NCBI GenBank assembly: GCA_050084515.1
Contig: CM114274.1
Location: 42,656,001 to 42,720,000, forward strand
Reading direction: 5' to 3'
DNA: 64,000 bases
Origin: Blasia pusilla
Taxonomy: Eukaryota; Marchantiophyta; Marchantiopsida; Blasiales
Positions within the stretch are counted from its first letter, which is position 1; each line of letters begins with the position of its first letter. The notes beneath the pieces were generated by a model. It was not told the DNA's origin, did no database searches, and worked only from the letters and a program-made list of their open reading frames with translations. The position numbers were made by a program, and so were the translations under genes. This document shows positions 26,263 to 38,491 of the stretch, in pieces.

Positions 26263-27122
26263 CTATTTCTTATTGCCATTGTTTCCGTTGGAACAAAATT
26301 GGTTTTGAAATTCAAACCGCGAATATGCGGAGACTGTCGGGTCCAGTCTGAACCGGGGTCTCCGTGGGGTAACTGTGGTTAATCCGCTTGGTACTCCAGC
26401 GTCCCTCCATTGGTGTGGGTCTTCAATGGCTGGAATGGCGGAACTGGCGAACGTGGAACAGACAGAGGTCCAGGATGGACCCAATGTGGCACCAGCCATT
26501 ATTTTCCCGCCCTCCCCTCTCTCTCTGGTTCTTCGTCGAACTACCTTTGCGATTCCCGATAGATCCTTCAGTAGCCTTTCTTCGCGATCGATTCTGATCC
26601 TTCTTCGAGCTTTGCGCCACGCTTGTAGATGAGCGAGATCGAGATTGAGAGAGAGAGAGAGAGGGTTATTGTAGACGTCTGGAGATTTTTTTTGAATCGT
26701 TTCGCGTTACCCGGACCGGCGCCGTGCATCTCAGTCGGCAATTATAGCACAAGACTGAACGGCGTGGTTCGTCTTGCGGACTAGATCTTCTTTCCCAGGA
26801 TTGAATCTTGCTTGTCTTGCAACCTGTGGAAGAAACCACATGCACAAACAATTGTTGATTGAGTGTTAGTTCCGGTAGCGTGGCTCAAGGGTGGATGTGA
26901 GTTTGTAATTTGGTGGATTTTGAGGGGCGTAGTTAGTGCGTTGGAATCGTATCAAATCCCCAAGAGGTTTGGGACGATTCCAAGAAAGTTACATGGCAGC
27001 CTGTACACCGGTGAAAATGAGTCATGGTCGTCCGACGTACAGTAATTGGACATCGTGCATCTTTTGCCCGAGTTATCTCGGGCGAAACTAAGAACTAGGA
27101 AAAAAAATACCACTGAGTGTTA
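26263..27122 (+). promoter_or_regulatory. Probable promoter and 5' leader of the CAP-G2 gene
   Basis: Base composition changes sharply here from AT-rich to balanced. There is a pyrimidine patch (CCCTCCCCTCTCTCTCTGG, about 26,510-26,527) and a GA microsatellite (26,641-26,664), both common around plant transcription starts. No convincing TATA box was seen. Short open frames in this stretch lack known domains and may be leader sequence or an upstream untranslated exon. Confidence 0.4.
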
Positions 27123-30100
27123 ATGAAGCTCTCGATGGAAGGTGCCTTCCTGAACGCGTTGGAAAAGTCTGCCCAAGACTTTCTTTTATTGGTTGTGGAG
27201 CATCAATCTCGCGCTGATAAATTCGTGCTGAAAGCTTTTTTGAGCAAATTGAGTAAACAGTCAGCTGCCCAGATTTGCGATGCACTTGCCATCCTTACAA
27301 ATTTAACGTTAGAGGAATATCAAAATCTCGGGGAGGCGGTAGATGATGGAGTATGTCACCTCTCCACCTCAGCGCAGGTCTCTTCGCCTCCACAGCGACA
27401 GGGAACCAGGAGTAGACGAATTGTTGGGCGGAAAAGGGTCGTTAACACATCACCGAAAGCAGGAATTACTCTCGAATCTGCAAGTGAGAATGCGGAGCGA
27501 GGAGCCGATAAAGGCAGCACGCAGGTCAAGGACCAGCGTTTTCAATTTCTCAAGACTCTGCAGGGTTGTGCCTCTTTGGTACACATGAGCTTAAGCCAGG
27601 TATCGAATGTTTTCCAGCCAAGCTGGCTTTTTCCGACTGTTTTGAGCTTACACAACTCTCTCGTGGCCCTGGACGCGGATACCAATTTGCAGGATTCCAT
27701 TTCGGGCCTTTGTGAGCTTTGGTGGCGTGACAAGCTGGATGGGAACGAGAGCTTGATAGTGCAGTGCCTTCCATTTCTTCTGTCCAAAGCATTAGCATGG
27801 GGTCGGAAAAAGGACGTGCAAAGAGTTTACAGCATGAGACATGCGTTAAACCTCTTTGATTTTTCTGACGGGAGCATAGAAGACATGAGGCACTTGCTCA
27901 TCCGCACCATTATTACTCCAGCTTTCTTGCGCACGCAGTCCGGTCGCAGATATATTTCCTTCCTTTTCGGGCTCAACCCCCAGCTGGTGAAGGAGCTTGT
28001 AGTTATTGTACGCTCCCAAATCCCGTTCGGCCGGAAGTCCATTTTAGAGGCATATGGAGAGACTTTGTACCAGGCTTGGAAATCGGCAGAAGGCTTCTGC
28101 CTCCACGAAATTGAATACACGTGCATTCAAGGACTCATGGAAGGAGCTCTGTACGCTTCCAGCAAAGCTTTGGGAGCCTCGATCAGAACTGTGTTGGAAG
28201 GTTTTACTAAGCAGAAGGCTCAGGACGGTGTTGAAGCCATGCTTTTCCGCCTGCTGGAGCCGCTGTTGTTTCGTGCATTGCAGGTAGTCAATCCTCACCT
28301 GTGCCAACGGATCTTTTATTCCCTGTTTACTACACTCCTCATGGTTCTAATGGGGCCTCCAAGAGATGAAGTGTTTCCATCCCGCCTTAGTGTGAATGTT
28401 GTGTACTAGACATGTAAGGGATCAACCCTGCAGATTTTCCTCGTAAGTTTTCCATGAAGGTAACACGACTTTACCACCCTATGTATCAGTTGTGACATTT
28501 GTAACCATACAGGGATATTATTTGATCCCACGTTTTGGTTGTGCGTTTGGCAGGTTGCAAACTCGAACGTCAGACGGAATGCTTTACTCTTGCTTGTAGA
28601 TGTATTTCCTCTCGAAGATCCAGGTGCTTCTAAAGAGGAAAAGGAAGCTCTGCTGGATAAGCAGTTTCTTCTTCTCGAGAAGATGTTGATGGACACTAGC
28701 CCCGAATTGCGTTGTCTTGCAGTAGAGGCTGTCTGTCGCATTCTTCGACTGTTCTGGGAGGTCATTCCCTCTGCAACATCTGTCAAGTTCCTGGCGAAAG
28801 TGGTGGACGATATGTCCAATGATGCGACAAGCAATTCGGTGCGGTTGGCTGTCTTGCAGGGTATCTCGTACCTTCTCGAAAACCCACAAAGTCACTCACT
28901 TTTGAAAGCGTTGCTGCCCAGGCTGGGACACTTGCTGAATGACAACTGCTTGGCAATAAGAGTGGCAGCGGTAGATCTGTTACTGGTCATCAAAGGCATT
29001 CGGGGGATCCAGTTTTACAAGGTTGGTCATTCACAGTCTTCTCTCTAGCATTGTGCGCTGTGAAATACAATACATATATGCGATTGTGCCAATTTATGTG
29101 GTTATATTAAGTCTCATTGCAGTCTTTCACATGTACCCTAGTTTAACAGCAGTTATATTATCATATAGAGATTACCTTTCGGCACCATGATGTACTACCT
29201 TCTGGGATAAAGATACCTTAGTGAGTGATGGGACCTTTGCTTCCTCTACGCAGTGCTGGTGTGTGAAGCTGCAGTTGAGGTTGTCGTTCCAAGATTTGGA
29301 AGCTTGCTTTTGGTTCTATAGTATCAGTGTTGCCATATCCACCAAGTCAATCAGTTGCGTCGGCTACCTCCCATGGCATGTCAAGCACTCTTATAAGTAC
29401 CGCACTTTTGTAGGAACATCTGGTAGATAATCTACAGAATTCATTTTCATGAACTCGGCGCAGGTGGTTCAATTGGATTCGCTTCTGTTATCCCTTGCGA
29501 CAGACAACTCACCTGTTGCACAACGCCTCGCTAGGCTGCTCCTTCCGTCATACTTCCCGTTGCGGGTTCCAGTCAAAGAGGCCTGCAACCGCTGCTCTGT
29601 ACTTCTGAAGAGGTTTCCTCAGGCTGGGACGCAATTTTGCAAGTGGCTGTTCGATGAAGGTGCCCCTGCGAAATCCCTCCTTGATCTCATACGAATGCTG
29701 AGCAGCTTGGCAAGAGATGACGAGAATATTAGCGATGAAGTTCGAACAGAGATTCTCCATGCTGTTTCTGAGGTGTGCAAGAGCATGGTAACTAAAGAAG
29801 AATGGAAAGCAGAAATTGGGGAGATCTTGACTGGAGACATATTGGCTGCCCTGATATCTTGTGCTCCTGATTCTTTGGGTCGATCATATGTGCTTCAGAT
29901 TGCATCAAGTTTACCTCCAAAAAATGTTCCCAAACTCATACATTATTGTGGCGATCTTGTAATGAAGTGCTCTGACACACCAGCTGATATAGCAGAAGTT
30001 CGAGCAGTTCACGCTCTTGTACTTGCCTGGGGTGGAATTCAAAATCTTCTCGAGTCTCTCACAGCCATTATTACTCAATCCTCCACGAAAGTTGTATTAA

Positions 30101-32726
30101 GCTCTCCTAAATTTGTCAAGAACCTTACACAACCAAAACGTGGGAGTAAGCGTACCAAGTCTGCTTGGCCTAGTGCTCTCGACTCAAATGCATCCAAACC
30201 AGATGAAGTCAAGAGGCGAACTGTAGAGGATCGGTTCGTTGCTGCGGTTGGTGCTGCATGGCAGATTGAAACTCTCATCTCAGAAGATGAGACCCGACGT
30301 GCTGTTCTTGGGAACAGTCAACTCGAAGATATTCTACTAGGTCTTAGAGAACTGGCTCAAAATGCAATCAAGGCGGCTGGAAATAGCCCAGCTGTTCTTG
30401 CTAGGACTTCCTATCCAGCATCTCCCGTTCTTGCCTACATGAAGCTGTACATGCATATAGCCTTGGAGAGCAGTGAAAAGCATGAGGACCTTGTTAAAGA
30501 GACCAGCAAAGGCCGCAGAGGTCAACGTGAAACCCCGGACTCTGCTCCAGTTACAGCAGCTGATTTATCTGTAAGTTGATGTTTCGATGTTTCATCTTTG
30601 GTGATTCATTTAAGAGTTGCACTCAGTTTCCCTATTCACTCTGGTTTGAAGGTGCCATAAAGTATGACCCATGATGATTAACTCAGCGCACTTGTCGTAT
30701 GTTATTTGGCCTCCCATCTAAATACAGCTCCAAGTAAAGTGTCCTTTGCTGACCTCCGTACTTACATTCACGGTTTCAGGATGGATTTGAAACAGCTTGG
30801 GAGGAGTTGGTCGGCTGGGTTCGAGAGATACTAAGTGAGGCAACTGAAAGTCATAAGCCTTTGACCTCACCTCCACCGTCGCAACCCAAGGCCAAGCATG
30901 CTCGCCTTGTGAATCGTAGATCTCGTCAGAGAGAGCCACTTTCCCATTTGCCGAATAACACTGCACCTGGTAAGTGTATCTCATCTTTGAACTCCATTGT
31001 AGATGTCTTCTATTGTAGTTTATTGAACTGCTAGGACATATAATGCATCAGTCACAGAGGAATAGTGTGTAAGAAATGTCGTGAAGTTGGGAGATTAGAC
31101 TACCAACTATTCCAAGGCTGTACGAGTCCAAAAGCCAGCTTAGAAGTGTCAAAAAACAATACTATGTTTTGAAAATTTCCATGTAACTGATCGGATGTGT
31201 TGCCTTTTCCCGTGTCTTGTTCTTCATTGCTATATGTGCGAGCTCATTCAGCCGCTTCCGTGAGGCATTCTTCCATGTTCAGTGCTTGTAGACACAGTTC
31301 AAAGCTATCAGGAATCTGATATTAACGTAATAAATTTTAGACCTTGCACACCATGTGTTTTCAAAGGGAGGATATGGTCAGAAGAATTTGATGGCCTTGA
31401 ACGTCTTTTAAGGTTAGTATCTTATCAAGGCCAACGGGACTTCTGGGTTCGCAGAAGAACCTTGTGCTTTGTTTTGAACGGCCAAGTGACGGTCTTCAAA
31501 AATGTAGTGGCTGTTAGACAGGTTTGGACAACGTACAAAAGCTGTCACTATTTGTGACAACAGAAACTTCTTTATTTCTTTCCGTAGAAATTCATTGGTT
31601 CATTTCTCACTGTTCAGGTACAGGCTCAAAGGTTAAACACAATGCGGAGCTAATCAAGATGGTAGCCGCTGTACTGCAAACTATTTCAGATTCTTTCACC
31701 CTGGGGTTGATAAATGGACTCTCTCTAAGACGAGCGAGTACCTGTCTAGTGGCCGAGTCCCTAGAGTGGTTCACCGACAGATTTTCAAGCGATAAGTGGC
31801 ATTCGACTGGATCTCACCTTGTACATCATTCCAAAGATATGTGGATCTGTGTCAGGGTGATTACAACCCATGCTGCGAAAATTCTGTATCTGTGTCTGCG
31901 AGACAGCACCAACAATTTGGAAGAAGGGTTGTTAATCGCTCATAGCCTTCTGGACTTGATTGCAGTATTCGAACACTCCAGGGTTCGAAGAAAAGGGACA
32001 CTCCCTGTCATAGCCACTCTGCAGCAGTGGGTCCCTGATCTACTAATCGCCATTAGTTCTATGGTAGACAAGAACAAATCTGTGGAGGTAGAAAAGGCAG
32101 TGACTGCAGAATCTGGAGCGTCAGAATCAAGTTTGGCTGATGGTGAAGACTGTCCATGGCAGTTGCGACCGTGGGTAGCTCATCTTGCACGTACTGCATA
32201 TGAAACAATGGCTCCCACCGAAGGAACACCAGCATGTTCGAATGTGACAGAAATCAGTTCACCAGGAACAGATGCTCATTGTGGGAAGTTTACTTCCAAG
32301 TCCCCTGGCATCAAGTGTGGGTCAGCGTTCGAGAACGAAGTCCAAATCAATGTAAATGGTTTGGACTTCTTAAGTGTCATTATTAAGTTTCTTCGCCGTG
32401 GACATGTTCAGGTCTTGAGAGATTTCGTTGATGCTCTGGTGAAGTTTGCAGCCCTTTCGTTTGCGAAAAGGGACTTCCATGCAGCTATCGGATCCCTGGA
32501 CATTATTTCACGGAGACTTCTGATTTGTAATAGACAAGAGCAGACAGGTCAACAATTTGTACCAAAAGCATCTACTCTTGTAGGCCTCAAAGAAATGATT
32601 ATTGAAGTGAGGGCATCTCTCGCATCATCTCTCCAACTGAAGGGAGAACCCCAAAGGCAAGAGCTTGAACTTATTTTGAAGTTACTTGGCATATTTCATT
32701 CTCATCACAGCGATGATGAGACGTAG
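27123..32726 (+). CDS. CAPG2: Condensin-II complex subunit G2 (CAP-G2), five exons
   Basis: The protein is about 1,344 residues, joined from exons 27,123-28,283, 28,554-29,021, 29,464-30,570, 30,780-30,969 and 31,618-32,726. All introns have GT...AG ends and the frame is kept throughout. The ATG at 27,123 is chosen because the in-frame codon before it is not ATG; 27,135 is an alternative. Residues about 267-415 match the condensin-2 G2 domain: FLRTQSGRRYISFLFGLNP, then GVEAMLFRLLEPLLFRALQ, then NSNVRRNALLLLVDVFPLED across the first junction. The rest is helical, HEAT-repeat-like. The C-terminus, after a charged exon-4 linker, is LGIFHSHHSDDET. CAP-G2 is a HEAT subunit of condensin II, which compacts chromosomes in the nucleus; in Arabidopsis it corresponds to HEB1. 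It appears intact and is the only clear host gene here. Confidence 0.93.
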
Positions 32727-33670
32727 AATATTATATCAGCCGACAGACTAACTGGCGGCTTGGTCATTTAGGTGTGTATCATATTTATCATTGCGTGGGA
32801 TGTAGGGTTCTGAGGGGATTTTCCATACGAACTCTTGTCATGTGAAGTATAAGTGTGCTCGGTCGTCCCTTTCACACTCATGTATATAGCCCTTAACTAC
32901 TCTTCCCTCGCGGTACTTGCGGAGCTGGCCGCAGTTGGACGGAAGGTGGGTTTGCTGACACAAGGGGGTAGCAGGGTAAGAGGAAATTTGCAACAGTGCC
33001 ATCCTTGTTGCTGGCCCAGTACAAGAACTCAAGCAGAGTGCGAAGAGCTGTCATACATATCACCACTGCACTGCCTGCTGCAGGTGGGTCAACAGGTGGA
33101 TGAATAGCCCCCACGAGTTCACTCTTTAAGAAAATCCGAGTGCCCTAAATACGGCACCCTGATTGTACAGGTTCCTGTTTTAATGGACGTCTGACCAAGT
33201 CAAGGTTTGTGCTCGAGGAACAATTTATGTGTAATCCCTTTCCACTCGCTTTCTGCTGATTCTTCCTCGTCTTGATCGCTACCGTCTACTTCTGTATCGG
33301 TAATTAGTCTTTGGTTTCTCTCTGGTATCCTACGTGTGTATTTTGGGAATCCACGAGGACGCAACAGTCGGTCCTGCTGCGCGTGCTGCCGGAGGTTTCC
33401 TTCCGCGTTTATTACCGGTGAGTGTTGGAATCCATGGGAGGACACCAGCACCCTCTACTTCGCTGGAGGTTTCCTGGAATCTGGAGGCTTAAGTGACCTC
33501 CAAGTCCTATCTCCACTATCGTGACACTGCTACTTTCTCCACAGTTGAGGCCAACGAGGAGGAGCCTGCCCTCCAACCTTAGCAATCTTGGGTGACCGTT
33601 TCGAGCACTATTAACGCCTTTGGGCTGGAAGGTTAGGTTTGCCCATATCCCTATAGTATGGAGCATCCCT
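32727..33670. other. 3' flank of CAP-G2, no further gene seen
   Basis: This probably contains the 3' untranslated region. Several frames of 60-100 residues overlap on both strands without known motifs. Confidence 0.45.
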
Positions 33671-33749
33671 ATTTTGAAGCTAACATTAGAATACCAGTTT
33701 TGATAGAATTTTCCATTCAAAACTGGTATTCTAATGTTAGCTTCAAAAT
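33671..33749. repeat. Perfect 33-bp inverted repeat with 13-base loop
   Basis: The left arm 33,671-33,703 (ATTTTGAAGCTAACATTAG...) and right arm 33,717-33,749 are exact reverse complements, separated by TAGAATTTTCCAT. As RNA from either strand it would form a perfect stem of 33 pairs. It could be a foldback fragment, a very young inverted duplication, or a small-RNA precursor. Confidence 0.95.
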
Positions 33750-35494
33750 TTGTGCTTTTGTTTGAGTCCTTTGCAGGTGATTTGATATCACGTAGAGGGT
33801 GGTTTCACCTCCATTTGTATACTTTTTCTTCTTTGAGTGAAGCTCCTTCCTCCAATATGAGTGGAGTTGAGGCATCTTCACACCATTTAATCTTACAATT
33901 GTGCTATGCTTATCTTTATGTTTAGGTCCAAGAAATCTGAGGAATCGGATGTTATGGTGAGCGCATGATCGTCTAAGCGAATTGGGAATCATATTTGCAA
34001 GGCCTTCCTGTGACTATGAGTTAACCATGGTTTAGTCTGGTGTTCAAAACCCTTATGATCTATAATTTCCCTATTCGTTGTCCGTCTAGTGAACTATGGG
34101 GTACCTATGTATAGGTCCAAGTCTTTCGTCCTGTCAAACTGTTGGTTGCGACTATATGTTTCCAAATCTGGGCTTTTCCGAGCAGGTAACTATGGACTAT
34201 GGGTTACATGTCACGAATTGGAGTCCAAGTTTGGAAGGCATTGACCTGTGCTCAATGAATTCCAAGTATTAGAGGATGTGTTTTGTTGAGTCCTTACGTT
34301 TTACTCCATGAGTGTCCTTGTTGCAGTCAAAGGAATGTATAATTGAACCTTCCGTGGGTGAAGGTTTGGTAGTGTTAGTTGAGCTTGCACTCGATCTAAC
34401 ATTAGGTTAGTTCATTGCAGGAATGTTTCGTGTGCCTACGTTAATCGGGCCTTCATGATTTATTCCTCAAAATAAGTGGGGTTTGGCACGGGCACAGAAG
34501 TAGGCACAACGGCCTATCCTTTCAGGAATTAACTAGATGACAAGCGGTTGGTTTGCCAACTATTACGCAATTGTACGACTAAGAGGAGGAATATCATTAG
34601 GAAATACTTTCGTAGAGTTTGAGCAGAGGAAAAAGTCCTTTCTTTGTAGTAGGACCCTCGTAATAGGAATTTCTTCCTAAGCGAAATAGAGCTGAGAGGG
34701 AAAGTTTGGAAGTGGGGTTTCTTCTTCCGATGAAAGAAAAATTCTCAAGGAATGTATGTGATTGTGCATTTTGTCTCTATTTGCGCTTCCTTACATGTGT
34801 GTACCTATCGAAACCTTGTTTTACCATGTGTGGATCTACATTTTGATACAAAGATCAACGTGGAGAGCACCACATTCAACACAAAATGGAAAAGTGTGTG
34901 ACATTTTGATGTAAATCATATTGAGTTAATCCGGTACTAGTGAACCAATCCTAAACCAGCATTAAGGGTTCCCGCAGTTGATGATGTTTTCAACATACCC
35001 CCTGTCGGAGAGTCACTCATGAATTGTGTATTACTGTTGCTAATCCATAATATTATATTAAAATCTTTACAGGGATTCCACCCGGTGACGTCTGACGTCT
35101 TGGAGGTATTCGACACCCTTACAATCACGAAACAAATCATTAAGGAGGCAAGGGAAAAGGAGTCGAAATTGGGAGAATTAGTCCTGAAAACATAGACGTT
35201 ATGTGAAGAGTTCGGGGCAATGTTTCATAGCTAGCATTAAACCATACTGAATGGGGTTAAATTTTTTTTATGTTACTTTTGGTTTCAGAGGCTAAGGTAT
35301 GTAGAATAATCAAGAAATGTCGTGTATCAAGTCTCAAAGGCAAGTAGTACCAAGCTTTCAAATTTGACATGTGTCCGCGTAAGAATTTTTTCATTGGGAC
35401 TTGGTATAGTAGTTTAGAAGTTACGAGAGTATTGAACGTCAACAATAACGCTACCCCAATGACGTCTTGTTAAATTCGATGGGAAATAAAGTTG
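33750..35494. other. No gene seen
   Basis: Intergenic sequence without domain-bearing frames or visible repeats. Confidence 0.5.
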
Positions 35495-35687
35495 TGTGAA
35501 AAAAACTCAATGATTAAGTTGTCTTAACATTATCTTAATAATTCTTTGCATGAATTAATTCTGGGAATTAACCACAAATTTTTTTCCCCCTAGGATTATC
35601 ACAATGTACACTTATGGGAGTGTGCCCTTATAGGATTGTCATCTCTCTTGCTGACATCTATCCTTTTTAACTTGTAGGTAGTTGACA
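35495..35687 (+). repeat. AT-rich 193-bp flank repeated at 40,842-41,032
   Basis: It begins TGTGAAAAAAACTCAATGAT and contains TTTTTTTCCCCCTAGGATT. It is almost identical to 40,842-41,032, and both copies end at the start of an LTR-A sequence (TTGACA then TGTCGTGCG). So the LTR and its flank were copied together, or this is the internal end of the LTR-A element. Confidence 0.85.
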
Positions 35688-36713
35688 TGTCGTGCGTCTA
35701 CTCTCCCTGAACGTTAGTCTTGTTGTTGCGGAAGCGTGCGTTTAGTAGGTCACGCTCTCAACGTTGATCTACATCCAAACACACACTGGTTAGTCGGGTC
35801 TTGGATCAATCAGCGGGCTAACTTCTGGAGTTCTCGTCTCGGTCTCTCATCAAGCTCAACCTTCCTAGTTTTGCAGTTTACAACACGGGCAAATCTTGAA
35901 AGACTTGGGACAAACTTTCTGGTCGGTTCAGGAACCTCAAACGACGTTCCGTGCCTGGCGGTTCCAACTGTCCTATGGCCCTCCAATGAGTCCCTAATCG
36001 AGACTCGCACGAAGTGAATCTCGGTCGGAATCCAAGTGTGGCGTACAAAGTCCACTCCCTTGGATCAGATTTGGGTTTTGAGTTCCAACGCCAAACTCCC
36101 GTTCCATCCCGTGCCTCTGAGACGCTGTTTGGTGCTCCAAGTGGGGATTCGTGATCCAAGACATCTTGGAAAGACTCCTCCCTTGCTAGTACTTCTAGGG
36201 ATCTCGGGGGTTCCCTACATTTAGGGAAAGACACCCGGGCCTCTCTAATTGGCCCTCAACGCGATTGCTTACACAGTCATTTTTGGCAAATATCTCAGTC
36301 TGTTCTTATGCGTTTGCTAAGATCTTTGGGGCGTTGGAAGCGTCTCAAGATAAGCTTTCCAACACGCCCTTATTGTTGTGAAATTTATCTCGGGGCTAAA
36401 TGTTATGGTCCAAAACACATTCAAATTCCCCAAACGCTAGTCATGTTCCAAAACCGGTTCTTACCTCTTTGGCAACCAACCTTCCAAGACTCAACTCATC
36501 TCAAGTCTTGGCTCGCGTTTGGTCTAGGTTTCTTGGTCGCGACCACTAACGCATGAAATGCACAACTCTGTTCTGCGTTTCGTCTCTTGGACTTTTCCAA
36601 GAGACCTTTCCAAAAGCCTCTCTAAAGCCCAAACGTCGCAACGTGAGTCCACTTGAGTTATGATGTTCTGCTTGGCGCCTATTAGGTGTTGTTTGGTTAT
36701 GAGGGTCTCGACA
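35688..36713 (+). mobile_element. LTR of family LTR-A, full length (1,026 bp)
   Basis: It starts TGTCGTGCGTCTACTCTCC and ends GGTTATGAGGGTCTCGACA. The terminal TGTCG and CGACA form a 5-bp inverted repeat. The bases TTGACA precede it and recur one base after its end, so the target duplication is nearly but not exactly placed. Internal blocks (CATCCAAACACACAC, GTCGGGTCTTGGATCAATCA) are shared with the other copies. Confidence 0.85.
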
Positions 36714-38300
36714 CTTGACATGTGTCGTTCTTTTTGAGCCAAAGCACGAATACTCTTTTGAAATGCATGAACTTTTTCATCTTGGACTCTCTTTCACCGG
36801 GCACCGGCTAGTATTATCTTACACAAACATGTGTCTTACTTGTTTACTTATCTCTAAACATGTTCTCTAGCTTGAACCTTGGGATCCAAAAATATCTTCG
36901 TAGAACTTAGGGAGTATATGCATACTTTAGTAACCTCCGAAGTAACCATTTTCTCTTAGACTTACAACTATTTGAGGGAATTTTTCGGGGTTTGTTAGTT
37001 AGAAGAGCGAAGTAGGATTAAATTATCAAAAGTATCATGTTTTAAGAATATTGTTTGAAGTGGAAGGTTTTGAGGGCTTATGCCGAAAAGGATTCTGGGT
37101 TAGAGAGAATAACTAAATTCTGGTTGACGACCTCTTGCTTAGTCTATAGCATTGAGATACTAGAAGGTCAAACTAAAAGGTGTCATCCATGGATATAAAT
37201 GTAGGTCAGAAAGCATTTGTATAACCAAGATTTTTATTTGGAGGAGGCGAAGAATGAGGATGATTACCCTTTCCTTTTGGGTCGATGTTGGTTTTCATTA
37301 GCAAGAATGTAAATAGATTGGACAAATGCTTCTCTCTTTATTCCCGGTCCTTATGGGAAGTACTTTAAATTACCTTCTTATCTTTGGAAATGGAGCATGG
37401 GAACAAGAGAGGTTTCATGGGTTGCCCATGCTACCGCAATGGTCCCTTCCACAATAGTTTTTTTTCTAAATAGGTTGAAAATGGTGGTGTGTGCTCTTCT
37501 TCTGCTAGAGGATCAAAGATATTTGGGTCAATGGGAACACATGGGGGACGTAGCTCCCTCCTCTAACTAGGTGTCCACACTCAATACCCCCTCTAAGGTC
37601 TTCTTACCCAAGTGTAGAAATTAGGTGACCACTCTACCTCTTCCTTCCTTTGCTCTTCATGTCTCTTCTTACTAGGATCTTCCTTTTGATGTTGACGCTC
37701 AACCCTATCTAGTCTTTGTTCATTAGAAGTAACTCACATAAAAACCTCCTAACTCACACTTACTGAATTAACGCAGTTGCTATCTCTATTAATTCATACT
37801 TTTTTCTTAGTCTCATACGGATTACTCCGCTCACTATAGAATTCTTGAAGTATATCCTTGTTGCCAATAGGTAAGTCTATGGCACCCATGTCAGCAAAGA
37901 TCAAGGAAGTGAGTCATGATAGCGGGTATAAGGAGGTCAGACCTTGGTGAGATCCATCAAAGTTGGAATCTTGACCAGGTACTTACAAGACTAGGAAGGG
38001 TGGCAAAACTGGTTAGATAAGAAATGTACGTAACTGCTCATGGGGGAAAAAGGCAAGCAAGGTTTGAGACTTGGTTCCAAGTGCCAACTCAAGGGTGAGA
38101 AGCAAGCAACACGTAAATCATCAAGGTGGGCAAGACGCGAAGGGCGACGTGACAACCATGAGACATCAGATATGGAGTCAAGACAGGTGCTAGCTGTTGA
38201 AGACTGAGTTGCAGTCAAGCTCATCAAACATCCAAATTGCTATATTTGGTACTCATACGAAGAAGGGAAGCTTAATCTTGGTTATTCAATTAAGCGCGAT
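36714..38300. other. No gene seen; may include the 5' LTR of copia remnant 2
   Basis: Unclassified sequence. The last part, just upstream of the copia primer site, should be LTR, but its left border could not be set because no second LTR copy is visible. Confidence 0.4.
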
Positions 38301-38479
38301 TATCTTAACTAAGGTTAGTTAATCAGAGTTAGTCTAACTCGAGACTATGGTTAAGATTAGGGATAGGATTTCTTGTACATACCCTACACTTATTCTCTCA
38401 TTGTAAAATTTTGTTTTCCATGGTGTGTGAGTGTGAGAGCCGTTTCCCACCGATTATGCTTCTTTAGCAGTTTTCTATA

Positions 38480-38491
38480 TGATATCAGAGC
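38480..38491 (+). promoter_or_regulatory. Copia primer binding site (initiator tRNA-Met type)
   Basis: TGATATCAGAGC differs by one base from the widespread plant copia primer site TGGTATCAGAGC. It lies 0.6 kb upstream of copia coding remnants on the same strand. Confidence 0.7.

Noticed and set aside
27117-27122. GTG start six bases before the chosen CAP-G2 ATG
   Set aside because: A nuclear plant gene is expected to start at ATG; ATG occurs in the same frame at 27,123.
28406-28834. 142-residue minus-strand frame
   Set aside because: It is antisense to CAP-G2 exon 2 and its preceding intron.
31282-31557. Open frame between exons 4 and 5 of CAP-G2
   Set aside because: It lies within the fourth intron; the spliced frame is maintained by GTAAGT at 30,970 and the acceptor at 31,617, and the frame shows no HEAT-like or known sequence.
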